Source: Rhodobacterales bacterium HKCCE2091 (lineage in GTDB: Bacteria; Pseudomonadota; Alphaproteobacteria; Rhodobacterales; Rhodobacteraceae). From it: a stretch of DNA of 64,000 bases. Of the stretch, positions 8,995 to 16,089 are shown piece after piece (the first letter of the stretch is position 1; every line of letters begins with the position of its first letter). The translations under genes and the position numbers were made by a program. The notes under the pieces were generated by a model that saw only the letters and a program-made list of their open reading frames with translations, ran no database searches and had not been told where the DNA came from. Location of the stretch: positions 62,001-126,000 of the forward strand of contig WVSL01000007.1 of assembly GCA_015689685.1 (NCBI GenBank), in the 5' to 3' direction.

Positions 8995-9138
8995 CCCGCG
9001 CGGGTGCCGGGCCGGATGCGTTTCGTTCGGCATGATCCAGCGGAGTGCGCGAGCTGGCGGACGATGGTCCCGAGGGTCAGGAGTGCTTCCTCGTCACGCG
9101 AGTCGCTTCTGCGGCCGAGGGCGGCGGCGCGCGGTGAG

Positions 9139-9293
9139 ACGTGCGTCGGCGGGCCGCGGTGCGGCGATCCCCCGGTCTGGCTGCGGCGGTTTATCCATCA
9201 AGGTCGGGAGAAGCTGCGAGCTATTACCAGGCCCGACCATATCGCCGTGCCGGGGGGCGGCCCGGCGATGCGCGGCGGCCTTCGGCCTTTGTT
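9139..9293 (+). ncRNA. Candidate structured RNA, copy 2
   Basis: The same layout as copy 1: stem 9139-9157 with 9257-9275 (one internal G-G mismatch and a terminal mismatch), inner stem 9162-9168 with 9241-9247, and a GGCC-TTC-GGCC hairpin (9277-9287) followed by TTTGTT. Two sequence changes relative to copy 1 keep pairing on the plus strand (U-G to C-G and A-U to G-U). The apical segment between the conserved blocks is unrelated to copy 1. Confidence 0.4.
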
Positions 9294-9403
9294 CCGCGCG
9301 GGTTCGGGAGCGGATGTTTGGGGTCTTGGCGGGAGAGGGACAGGTGTGCAGCGCTGTTTGTCGTCGGCTTCCCGCGGGTGCCGGGTGGCCGGGCATCGGT
9401 CGC

Positions 9404-10018
9404 TCACGCCCTTGGCGGGCGGCTCCGGTAGACCGGGAGGCGCCAGCCGAAGGCGAGGGAGCCGGCGCGAAGGGCGAAGGTGACGGCGATGCAGGCGGCG
9501 GAGGCGGCCAGCGGGTGGTCCGTCAGCGCCGCAGCGACCAGCGCGGCCCCCGCCCCGGCGAGCGCGGCGGTGGCGTAGATCTCGCCCTGTTTCAGCAACA
9601 GCGGCACCTCGTTCGCCACCACGTCGCGGGTCAGCCCCCCGACCGTCCCGGTAATGACGCCCATCACCAGCACCACCGGCACCGACTGCCCGCTTCCGCG
9701 CGCCGCCGCGACCCCCGCGGCCACGGCGACGGCCAGCGCGGCGGCGTCGAGCCAGACCAGCGCGGTCAGCCTGCTTTCGAACAGGTGGGCGGTGAAGAAG
9801 GTGAGCGTCGCGGCGACCAGGATGATCCCGAGATGCGTCGGATCGGCGATCCAGAACACGGTCCGGTCGAGCAGCAGGTCGCGCAGCGTGCCGCCGCCGA
9901 CCGCCGTCAGCCCGGCGAGGAACATGAAGCCGACGATGTCGAGCTGCGCGCGGGAGGCCGCGAGCGCCCCGGTCAGCGCGAACACCGCGACCGAGGCGTA
10001 ATCGAGCCAGGGGATCAC
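9404..10018 (-). CDS. TRIC-type (YicG/UPF0126) cation channel family protein
   Basis: 204 residues from a GTG that overlaps the rnhA stop (GTGA). It is an all-helical membrane protein of two repeated UPF0126 units. The first contains [10 protein letters not shown] and [15 protein letters not shown]; the second contains [24 protein letters not shown]. The paired (T)xxGGG(T)xRD motifs mark the trimeric intracellular cation channel family. It is the last gene of the ispH-to-rnhA minus-strand cluster, and its 3' end faces the tandem structured elements. Confidence 0.9.
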   Translation of the reverse strand: MIPWLDYASVAVFALTGALAASRAQLDIVGFMFLAGLTAVGGGTLRDLLLDRTVFWIADPTHLGIILVAATLTFFTAHLFESRLTALVWLDAAALAVAVAAGVAAARGSGQSVPVVLVMGVITGTVGGLTRDVVANEVPLLLKQGEIYATAALAGAGAALVAAALTDHPLAASAACIAVTFALRAGSLAFGWRLPVYRSRPPRA

Positions 10019-10464
10019 TTGTAGTCCGCCATGCCGGCGCGGGCGAGTTCGTCGGCGCGTTCGTTTTCCGGGTGGCCGGCATGGCCCTTGACCCATTCCC
10101 ACGTGACCTTGTGGCGGGCCTGCGCCTCGTCCAGCCGGCGCCAGAGATCCTCGTTCTTCACCGGCTTCTTCGTCGAGGTGCGCCAGCCGTTCCGCTTCCA
10201 GGAATGGAGCCAGGCGGTGATGCCGTTCTTCACGTAGGCGCTGTCGGTGACGACGGTGATCTCGGTCGGCCGGCCCAGCGCCTCCAGCGCCGAGATCGCG
10301 GCGAGAAGCTCCATCCGGTTGTTGGTCGTCTGCGGCTCGCCGCCCTTCAGCTCGCGTTCCTTCAGCACGGTGTCGCCGTCCTTCGCGACCAGCAGCGCGC
10401 CCCACCCGCCGGGGCCGGGATTGCCGGAACAGGCGCCGTCGGTATAGGCGAGGAACTCAGCCAT
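10015..10464 (-). CDS. rnhA: Ribonuclease HI
   Basis: 149 residues. It degrades the RNA strand of RNA-DNA hybrids in the cytoplasm. The four carboxylates of the active site are in place: Asp9 (YTDGAC), Glu52 (NRMELL), Asp74 (VTDSAYV) and Asp138 (NERADELA), with the His-containing KGHAGHPEN loop before the last. It overlaps the methyltransferase gene upstream by 8 bp and the TRIC gene downstream by 4 bp, so the three are probably translated from one message. Confidence 0.97.
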   Translation of the reverse strand: MAEFLAYTDGACSGNPGPGGWGALLVAKDGDTVLKERELKGGEPQTTNNRMELLAAISALEALGRPTEITVVTDSAYVKNGITAWLHSWKRNGWRTSTKKPVKNEDLWRRLDEAQARHKVTWEWVKGHAGHPENERADELARAGMADYK

Positions 10465-11050
10465 CGGCGCGGGCCTCCACGAGGATGAAGGGGTCGACCG
10501 ATCCCGCCAGCCCGGCCTCGGCCCCGGTCTCGGTGCGGTCGATCCGGAACCCGGCGGCGTCGAGCAACGCGCGAAGCTCGTCCTCGGCGTAGAAGGTGTA
10601 GAACCGGCCGAGCGCGTCGCGGCCTTCGCCGGTCCCGGTCTTGAGCCCGAGGAAGAGCCGACCGCCGGGTTTCAGCGCGCGGCGCAGCGCGGCGAGGTGG
10701 CGGGGCATGTCGGCGCGGGGGGCGTGGAGCAGGCTGAAGCTGGCCCAGGCGGCATCGTAGGCGGCGCTCTCCGACAGGTCGTCGAAGGTGCCGAGCCTTG
10801 CGTCGACACCGCGGGCGCGGGCGGCGGCGACGAAGCCGGGGCTGGCGTCGATCCCGGTGACGACGTGCCCCGCCGCGGCCATCCGCGCGGCATGGATGCC
10901 GGGACCGCAGCCGAGATCGAGGATCCTCGCGGGCGGCGCGAGACCGTCGAGGAACCGGTCGAGCGCCCGGACCTGGGTTTCGGTCATCGGCAGGTCCGCG
11001 TAGTCGGCGGCGCGGCTGTCGTAGACCGCGAGGGTTTCGGCGTCGGCCAC
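10457..11050 (-). CDS. Class I SAM-dependent methyltransferase
   Basis: 197 residues. Motif [18 protein letters not shown] (about 43-59), is followed by motif [11 protein letters not shown], then an acidic-aromatic motif [14 protein letters not shown] and the [14 protein letters not shown] strand typical of the Methyltransf_11/25 group. The N-terminal [11 protein letters not shown] helix is also usual. The substrate cannot be deduced. It lies directly upstream of rnhA with an 8-bp overlap, 3 bp after the LysE-family gene. Confidence 0.87.
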   Translation of the reverse strand: MADAETLAVYDSRAADYADLPMTETQVRALDRFLDGLAPPARILDLGCGPGIHAARMAAAGHVVTGIDASPGFVAAARARGVDARLGTFDDLSESAAYDAAWASFSLLHAPRADMPRHLAALRRALKPGGRLFLGLKTGTGEGRDALGRFYTFYAEDELRALLDAAGFRIDRTETGAEAGLAGSVDPFILVEARADG

Positions 11051-11053
11051 GGG

Positions 11054-11665
11054 TCAGGCCCGTTCCAGCGCCAGCTTGCCCGCGAGCGCGGCGAAGGAGG
11101 CCGCGAAGGCGCGGCGCAGCCAGGCCATCGCGCGGTCCGAGGACAGGACGCGGGCGCGCATCACCCCGGCGAGCAGCGCGTAGCCGAGGAACACCGCCGC
11201 GGTCATCGCCACGAAGCCGAGGCCGAGCGAGACGAGCTGCCGCGTCGGCTCCGCCGTCCCGGCGGGGATGAACTGCGGCAGGAAGGCGAGGAAGAACAGC
11301 GGCAGCTTGGGGTTGAGGATGTTGAGGAGGATGCCGCGGCGGACGATCCGGTGCGCGGGCTCCGGCGCCGCGCCCTCGACACGCATCCCGCCGCCGGTCT
11401 CGCGCAGCGTGCCCCAGGCCATCCAGAGCAGGTAGGCGACCCCGGCCCATTTCAGCGCCTGGAACAGCACCGCGGAGGAATGCAGGATCGCCGCCAGCCC
11501 GGCCAGCGCGAAGGCGAGGTGGACCGCGGTGGCAAGCGTGCAGCCGAGCACCGCCGGCAACCCCGCCCTGAGCCCGCCGCCGAGCGTGACCGACAGCGTG
11601 TAGACCACGCCGATCCCGGGCACCAGGCAGACGACGAAGGCGGTGAAGAGGAATTCGGGGGTCAT
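11054..11665 (-). CDS. LysE/RhtB-family exporter
   Basis: 203 residues with about five to six membrane helices. The N-terminal LVPGIGVVYTLSVTLGGGLRAGLPAVLGC is a variant of the P-G-P-(N/G) signature of LysE/RhtB exporters, and GILLNILNPKLPLFFLAFLP is the conserved central motif. Such proteins export amino acids or related small molecules across the inner membrane; the substrate is unknown. A second, unlinked LysE-family gene lies at 34.7 kb with only family-level similarity. Confidence 0.88.
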   Translation of the reverse strand: MTPEFLFTAFVVCLVPGIGVVYTLSVTLGGGLRAGLPAVLGCTLATAVHLAFALAGLAAILHSSAVLFQALKWAGVAYLLWMAWGTLRETGGGMRVEGAAPEPAHRIVRRGILLNILNPKLPLFFLAFLPQFIPAGTAEPTRQLVSLGLGFVAMTAAVFLGYALLAGVMRARVLSSDRAMAWLRRAFAASFAALAGKLALERA

Positions 11666-11726
11666 CGGGTGGGCTCCGGGCTTGGCGTGGGGACTGTTCC
11701 GCGTGGCGGATGCGCGGTCAAGGCGG

Positions 11727-12263
11727 TCAGGCGCGGCGCCAGAGATCGGGGTAGCCGACCACGAGCCCGTCGGGATCGGCCTGCAGCGTGGCCTCGTAGC
11801 CGTGATCGGGCGAGGCGTAGGTGAAGCGGCGGGCGTCGATGCGGGTATAGACCTGCCGCAGCGGGCGGAAGGTCCAGTCGGTCTCGTCGAGCCAGACGGC
11901 GGTGGTTTCGACCGGGACGCCGACCGGCAGGCCGAGGCGGCGCAGGGCGAGGGTGTTGGTGGCGGGGGTGAAGCCGAGGTCGATGTCGGTGAGGCCGTCG
12001 AACTCCGCGCGGGTCGTGCCGCCGACGATCCAGCGGCCGGTCTCCTCGCGGGTCACCCGGAGCGAGACATCGCCCCCGCTCGCGGTGCCATCGACGGTCG
12101 CCGTCCGCGTCACCCAGCCGGGGCCGGTCTCGACGGTATAGCGAAGCGTCGTGTCGTCGGTCGCGGCGATTCCCTCGATCCGGTGACCGTCCGGTGTTTC
12201 GGAGAGCGTGCAGGCATCGTGACCGGGCCGGTCGAGCCGCTGCCAGCGGACCCGGAGGCTCAC
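11727..12263 (-). CDS. Putative glycolipid-binding domain protein (DUF1089)
   Basis: 178 residues starting at a GTG overlapping the ispH stop (GTGA). It is rich in beta strands with the family's WVTRTATV and [20 protein letters not shown] motifs, the latter being the most typical stretch. It ends [14 protein letters not shown], also characteristic of the family. No enzymatic role is established; the name comes from a structural resemblance. Coupling to ispH probably reflects co-transcription only. Confidence 0.85.
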   Translation of the reverse strand: MSLRVRWQRLDRPGHDACTLSETPDGHRIEGIAATDDTTLRYTVETGPGWVTRTATVDGTASGGDVSLRVTREETGRWIVGGTTRAEFDGLTDIDLGFTPATNTLALRRLGLPVGVPVETTAVWLDETDWTFRPLRQVYTRIDARRFTYASPDHGYEATLQADPDGLVVGYPDLWRRA

Positions 12264-13210
12264 GCCGGTTCCCTGAGCACCCGGGGGACCTTGAATTCCA
12301 CGTTCTCCTCCGCCGTGACCACCGGCTTCACCGTGACGTCGTAGCGGGCGCGGAAGGCGTCGATGATTTCTTCTACCAGAACTTCCGGGGCCGACGCGCC
12401 CGCGGTGAGTCCGAGCGAGCGGATGCCGTCGAGCGCGCGCCAGTCGATGTCGGCGGCGCGCTGGACGAGTTGCGCGTAGGAGCAGCCCGCGCGGGCCGCG
12501 ACCTCCACCAGCCGGCGGGAGTTGGAGGAGTTCGGCGCGCCGACCACCAGAAGCGCATCGCAGTCCGGCGCCATCGCCTTGACCGCTTCCTGCCGGTTGG
12601 TCGTGGCGTAGCAGATGTCTTCCTTGTGGGGGCCGACGATGGCGGGAAAGCGGGCCTGCAGGGCGGCGACGATCTCGGCGGTGTCGTCCACGGACAGCGT
12701 GGTCTGGGTGACGAAGGCGAGTTTCTGCGGGTCGCGCACCTCGACCTGCGCCACGTCCTCGACGGTTTCGACCAGCAGCACCTCTCCCGGCGGCAGCTGG
12801 CCCATCGTGCCGATGGTCTCGGGGTGGCCTTCGTGGCCGATCATGATCATCTGGAGCCCGTTTTCCGCGTGACGCGCCGCCTCGATATGGACCTTCGACA
12901 CCAGCGGGCAGGTGGCGTCGACGTAGATCATCTCGCGCCGCGCGGCCTCGGCCGGGACGGCCTTCGGCACGCCGTGGGCGGAGAAGATCACCGGGCGGTC
13001 GGGTGGGCAGTCGTCCAGGTCCTCGACGAACACGGCCCCCTTTTCGCGCAGGTCGTCGACGACGAAGCGGTTGTGCACGATCTCGTGCCGCACATAGACC
13101 GGCGCGCCCCATTTCTGCAGGGCCATCTCGACGATCTTGATGGCGCGGTCGACGCCGGCGCAGAACCCGCGCGGGGCGGCGAGGTGAAGGGTGAGGGGCG
13201 GTCTGGTCAT
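12260..13210 (-). CDS. ispH: 4-hydroxy-3-methylbut-2-enyl diphosphate reductase
   Basis: 316 residues. It is the last enzyme of the MEP isoprenoid pathway, converting HMBPP to IPP and DMAPP with a [4Fe-4S] cluster. The three cluster cysteines are at 17 (APRGFCAGV), 101 (DATCPLV) and 200 ([11 protein letters not shown]). The neighbouring family motifs SAHGVP and GHEGHPE are intact. The TetR-type gene lies 9 bp upstream and the glycolipid-binding gene overlaps by 4 bp, so the three could be co-transcribed from the TetR promoter region. Confidence 0.97.
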   Translation of the reverse strand: MTRPPLTLHLAAPRGFCAGVDRAIKIVEMALQKWGAPVYVRHEIVHNRFVVDDLREKGAVFVEDLDDCPPDRPVIFSAHGVPKAVPAEAARREMIYVDATCPLVSKVHIEAARHAENGLQMIMIGHEGHPETIGTMGQLPPGEVLLVETVEDVAQVEVRDPQKLAFVTQTTLSVDDTAEIVAALQARFPAIVGPHKEDICYATTNRQEAVKAMAPDCDALLVVGAPNSSNSRRLVEVAARAGCSYAQLVQRAADIDWRALDGIRSLGLTAGASAPEVLVEEIIDAFRARYDVTVKPVVTAEENVEFKVPRVLREPA

Positions 13211-13219
13211 GGGTCTGAG

Positions 13220-13840
13220 CTAATCGGTCCGGGCGGGTTCGTCCAGAACCGGCGGGTAGAGACGGCGGAGGGCCGCGAGGGCAGCTTCGGCGCGCGCGGC
13301 GCAGGTATCGGGGGACGGCGCGGGGATCGCCCGGATCGCGCGGCGGATCTGCAGGTCGCCGAGAAGCAGCGCGATGAAGGTTTCCGCCGCCTCCGCCGGG
13401 TCGCCGGGACCGAGCGCGCCGCGGTCCATCGCGCGGGCGATGGCGTCGGCGATGCGCGGCACCACCGCGTCGCGGCCCGATGCCGCCAGCGCGGCCCCCA
13501 GCGTGCCGGTGGGATCGGCGGCGGCGGCGCGGTTCAGCGCCACGGCGCGGTCGCCCGTGACCATCGCCAGGAGCTTCGGCCCGAGCCGCGCCAGCGCCGC
13601 CATCGGGTCGCCGTCCGCGAGCATCGACATCCCCGAAGCGGCATCTTCCGCGTTGCGGGCGACGAGCGCGGCGAAAAGCCCGGTGCGGTCGCCGTACCAG
13701 CGGTAGAGCGTTTCCATCGACGCCCCGGCCGCGCGGGCGAGCGCCTGCATCGTCAGCGCGCCCTCGCCGCCCTGTTCGATCAGCGCGTAGGCGGCGGCCT
13801 CGATCTCGGCCTGCCGCGCCTGTCTGCGATCCGCCTTCAT
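13220..13840 (-). CDS. TetR-family transcriptional regulator
   Basis: 206 residues from ATG 13840, with an AGGAGG-type ribosome site just upstream. A longer in-frame start at 13930 would run through the operator region and was rejected. The N-terminal HTH, about residues 12-58, reads AAYALIEQGGEGALTMQALARAAGASMETLYRWYGDRTGLF, here in segments, the standard TetR recognition helix with YRWYGDR. The C-terminal ligand domain is of the TetR_C type. Two identical inverted repeats upstream (13861-13907) lie between this gene and the divergent DUF1772 gene, which suggests autoregulation and control of that neighbour. Confidence 0.93.
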   Translation of the reverse strand: MKADRRQARQAEIEAAAYALIEQGGEGALTMQALARAAGASMETLYRWYGDRTGLFAALVARNAEDAASGMSMLADGDPMAALARLGPKLLAMVTGDRAVALNRAAAADPTGTLGAALAASGRDAVVPRIADAIARAMDRGALGPGDPAEAAETFIALLLGDLQIRRAIRAIPAPSPDTCAARAEAALAALRRLYPPVLDEPARTD

Positions 13841-13860
13841 CGGGATCCTCCTTGACTCGC

Positions 13861-13907
13861 ATCCGTAACCGCAATTACGGATAGCGGCAACCGTAATTTG
13901 AGTTACG
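13861..13907. promoter_or_regulatory. Twin operators CGTAA-N6-TTACG between the TetR and DUF1772 genes
   Basis: The first site (13861-13882) is ATCCGTAA-N6-TTACGGAT with perfect 8-bp arms. The second (13892-13907) is CGTAA-N6-TTACG. Their centres are 28 bp apart. The half-site and spacer are the same in both, the size is right for a TetR dimer, and the position is between the regulator and the divergent gene. Confidence 0.8.
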
Positions 13908-13928
13908 CCTTTTCCGGAGTAGACCGCC

Positions 13929-14408
13929 ATGACCCGCGCCGTTGCCCTGGTCGCCCTGCTGCTGACCGCCGCGATCTTCGGGTTCTTCTACGCCTGGGCC
14001 TGTTCGGCGATGTGGGGGCTCGATGCTGCCGACCCGCGCGTGGCCATCGCCGCGATGCAGGCGATGAACGGGGCGGTGCGGAACGCGGTGTTCTTCCCGG
14101 CCTTCTTCCTCACACCGGTCGCGCTGTTCGCGGCGGCGGCGTTGGCGCGGGGGTCGGCGGGTGTCGCCTTCGGGATCGGCGGGGCGGTCTATCTCGGCCT
14201 CGGGCTGGTGCTGACGATGGCGGTGAACGTGCCGATGAACGAGGCGCTGGCGGCGGTCGCTGTGCCGGAAGACGCGGGCGCGGCGGCGGAGGCCTGGGCC
14301 GCCTTCTCGCCGCGCTGGCAGGTGTTCAACTGGATCCGCACCGGGGCCTCGGGCATCGCGGTGCTGGCCGCGGGGATCGGTCTGACCCTGCTGCCGCGCC
14401 GCGTTTGA
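13929..14408 (+). CDS. DUF1772 membrane protein (anthrone oxygenase-like)
   Basis: 159 residues with four hydrophobic segments: the N-terminal VALVALLLTAAIFGFFYAW, then VFFPAFFLTPVALFAAAAL, a central one ending in TMAVNVPMNEAL, and the C-terminal IAVLAAGIGLTLL. The N(V/I)P(M/L)N motif before the third helix marks DUF1772, which includes anthrone oxygenases and many uncharacterised membrane proteins. A GGAG ribosome site precedes ATG 13929. It is divergent from the TetR gene across two matching operators, so it is the likely regulated target. Its function is unknown. Confidence 0.87.
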   Translation: MTRAVALVALLLTAAIFGFFYAWACSAMWGLDAADPRVAIAAMQAMNGAVRNAVFFPAFFLTPVALFAAAALARGSAGVAFGIGGAVYLGLGLVLTMAVNVPMNEALAAVAVPEDAGAAAEAWAAFSPRWQVFNWIRTGASGIAVLAAGIGLTLLPRRV

Positions 14409-14417
14409 ACCGCGGCG
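14397..14417 (+). terminator. Stem-loop enclosing the DUF1772 stop codon
   Basis: CGCCGCG and CGCGGCG form a perfect 7-bp stem around a 7-nt loop that contains the stop codon TGA (14406-14408). There is no U-tract. It may mark the mRNA end before the RTX genes or may only reduce read-through. Confidence 0.4.
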
Positions 14418-14466
14418 GCGTCCGGGTCGACGGACGGGGGAGAGACACCCCACCCGGAGCCCCGAC

Positions 14467-15210
14467 ATGGCCATCGCATCGCTTGCCTTCCAACACCGGA
14501 TCGACCCGCCCGAGGACATCGCCACCGCGCCCGCACCGTTCCTGCCCGGCCTGCGCGACCTGGGCACCGCGCCGACCGGCGGCGTGATCTTCGCCCCGGC
14601 CCGCGACATCGACGACTGGGCCGATCCCGGCGGCGACAACGGCGGCGCGCCCGGCGGGTTTCCCTATCGCGGCGACATCTGGGGCACCGGCGAAGACGAC
14701 GTGTTCGACCACGAGACCCACGACGAGGGCGAGACCTACTACACCTTCGCCGGCGACGACTGGGTGTTCGGCGGCACCGCCGACGACCGCATGTTCATGG
14801 GCCTCGGCGACGACACCGCCTACGGCGGCGACGGCGACGACATGCTGAACGGCCAGGGCGGCGACGACGACCTCTACGGCGGCGATGGCGACGACGAACT
14901 TCACGACGGCACCGGCGAGGACCAGCTTTTCGGCGGGGCGGGCGACGATTTCCTCTACATGGAGGACGACGACCAGGCCGACCGGATCCTCTATTTCGAG
15001 GGCGACGGCCACGACGTGATCCACGGCTTCGAGCGCCAGGTCGACTACGTCGAGATCCCGTTCATCGACTGGAGCTTCGCCGACGTGGAAGCGCACCTCG
15101 TCTACAGCGATGACGGCACCCAGGCGCTGCTGACGATCAATGCCGACGACTCGATCCTGTTCACCGGCCTGACCGGGCCGCTGTCCGCCTACGACTTCGT
15201 CTTTTCCTGA
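14467..15210 (+). CDS. Secreted RTX-type calcium-binding protein, copy 1
   Basis: 247 residues, very acidic. The centre (about 95-165) has hemolysin-type GGxGxDxx nonapeptide repeats, for example GGDGDDMLNG and GGAGDDFLY. The N-terminal part has TGGVIFAPARDIDDW followed by GGDNGG, shared with the next gene. The C-terminus ends FTGLTGPLSAYDFVFS, a hydrophobic/aromatic tail like type I secretion signals. No N-terminal signal peptide is present. It probably folds with Ca2+ outside the cell; no catalytic domain is visible. No type I exporter genes lie in the window. It is a tandem paralogue of the following gene. Confidence 0.85.
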   Translation: MAIASLAFQHRIDPPEDIATAPAPFLPGLRDLGTAPTGGVIFAPARDIDDWADPGGDNGGAPGGFPYRGDIWGTGEDDVFDHETHDEGETYYTFAGDDWVFGGTADDRMFMGLGDDTAYGGDGDDMLNGQGGDDDLYGGDGDDELHDGTGEDQLFGGAGDDFLYMEDDDQADRILYFEGDGHDVIHGFERQVDYVEIPFIDWSFADVEAHLVYSDDGTQALLTINADDSILFTGLTGPLSAYDFVFS

Positions 15211-15318
15211 TCCGGTTGACCGGCGGCGCCCGCCTTTCCGGGCCCTCGCCGCTCCGGACGCCGACGATCTCTACCGACGACCATTTCAACTGCCTTCCAA
15301 GCACAAGGAGCTTTTCCG

Positions 15319-16044
15319 ATGCCCGTTCTTCCGATCCTGATGAGCCACGAGGTGATATCCCCGCGCGATCCCGCCGAACTGGCGCTCGACCCGGTGCTGA
15401 TCACCGGAACCGCCGATGGGGGCGTCGTCTTCGCGCCGTCCCGCGACATCGGGGGCTACGCCAATTCCGGCGGCGACAACGGCGGCTGGCCGGGCGGCAC
15501 GCCGGACGAGGGCGACACCTGGGGGCGCGGCACCGACGACTACATCAACCATTCGCGCGAGACCGTGGACGAGACCATCTACACCTTCGCCGGCAACGAC
15601 ACGGTCTTCGCCGGAAGCGGCGACACGATCGTGTTCGCGGGCGTGGGCGACGACGAGGTCTATGGCGGCAACGGTGCCGACACGATCCTGGGCCAGGACG
15701 GCGACGACATCCTGTTCGGCGGGCTGAACCACGACGAGATCCACGCCGGTGACGGCGAGGACATCGTCAACGGCGGCCAGGGCAACGACAAGATCTTCCT
15801 GACCGACGACGACCAGACCGACCGGATCCTGTTCGCGCTCGGCGACGACAGCGACATCATCGACGGGTTCGAGACCGGCGTGGACGTGGTGGAGATCGCG
15901 GGAACGAGCCTCGATTTCGACGATCTCGTCATCCACTACAACGGCGACGGCAGCCAGGCGGTGATCGAGATCGCACCGGGCGACTGGCTGACCTTCACCG
16001 GGCTCGACGGCGCGCTCAGTGCCAGCGATTTCGATTTCCTCTGA
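15319..16044 (+). CDS. Secreted RTX-type calcium-binding protein, copy 2
   Basis: 241 residues, the paralogue of the gene 108 bp upstream. Shared features are the ADGGVVFAPSRDI and GGDNGGWPGG segments, the YTFAGND start of the repeat region, GGxGxD repeats (GGNGADTILGQDGDDILFGG), a DDDQTDRILF segment and the tail TFTGLDGALSASDFDFL, again like a C-terminal type I secretion signal. The pair is about as long as the minimal RTX proteins and has no added enzyme domain. The message probably ends at the hairpin at 16050-16082. Confidence 0.85.
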   Translation: MPVLPILMSHEVISPRDPAELALDPVLITGTADGGVVFAPSRDIGGYANSGGDNGGWPGGTPDEGDTWGRGTDDYINHSRETVDETIYTFAGNDTVFAGSGDTIVFAGVGDDEVYGGNGADTILGQDGDDILFGGLNHDEIHAGDGEDIVNGGQGNDKIFLTDDDQTDRILFALGDDSDIIDGFETGVDVVEIAGTSLDFDDLVIHYNGDGSQAVIEIAPGDWLTFTGLDGALSASDFDFL

Positions 16045-16049
16045 GATCG

Positions 16050-16082
16050 GGATCCCGGCCCGGAACCACGGGCCGGGGATCC
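16050..16082. terminator. Bidirectional hairpin between convergent genes
   Basis: GGATCCCGGCCCG (16050-16062) pairs with CGGGCCGGGGATCC (16069-16082), a stem of about 13 bp with one bulge and a short loop. It lies between the convergent RTX gene and the 626-residue protein gene and could stop both transcripts. Confidence 0.6.
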
Positions 16083-16089
16083 GCAGGGG

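Larger units (their letters stand above)
8826..9316. repeat. Imperfect direct repeat, two copies of about 190 bp, offset 297 bp
   Basis: Copy 1 spans about 8826-9018 and copy 2 about 9123-9316, with roughly 100 bp of unrelated sequence between. Two blocks are strongly conserved: about 75 bp at 8851-8926 with 9148-9223, and about 45 bp at 8944-8990 with 9241-9287. The 20-25 bp between the blocks differs completely. Both copies fill a 588-bp gene-free stretch (8816-9403). Short frames are open on both strands here but none has recognisable protein character. Confidence 0.85.

Noticed and set aside
8716-9396. Minus-strand frames in both tandem elements sharing the peptide TLMDKPPQPDRG
   Set aside because: Similar short peptides arise on both strands simply because the DNA is repeated. 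There is no ribosome site, the differences are not concentrated at third codon positions, and the RNA-pairing pattern explains the conservation better.
14800-15000. Tandem GGC-GAC-GGC repeats in the two genes at 14.5-16 kb as a possible CRISPR or satellite
   Set aside because: They are codon-level repeats of the GGxGxD calcium-binding motif within intact reading frames.
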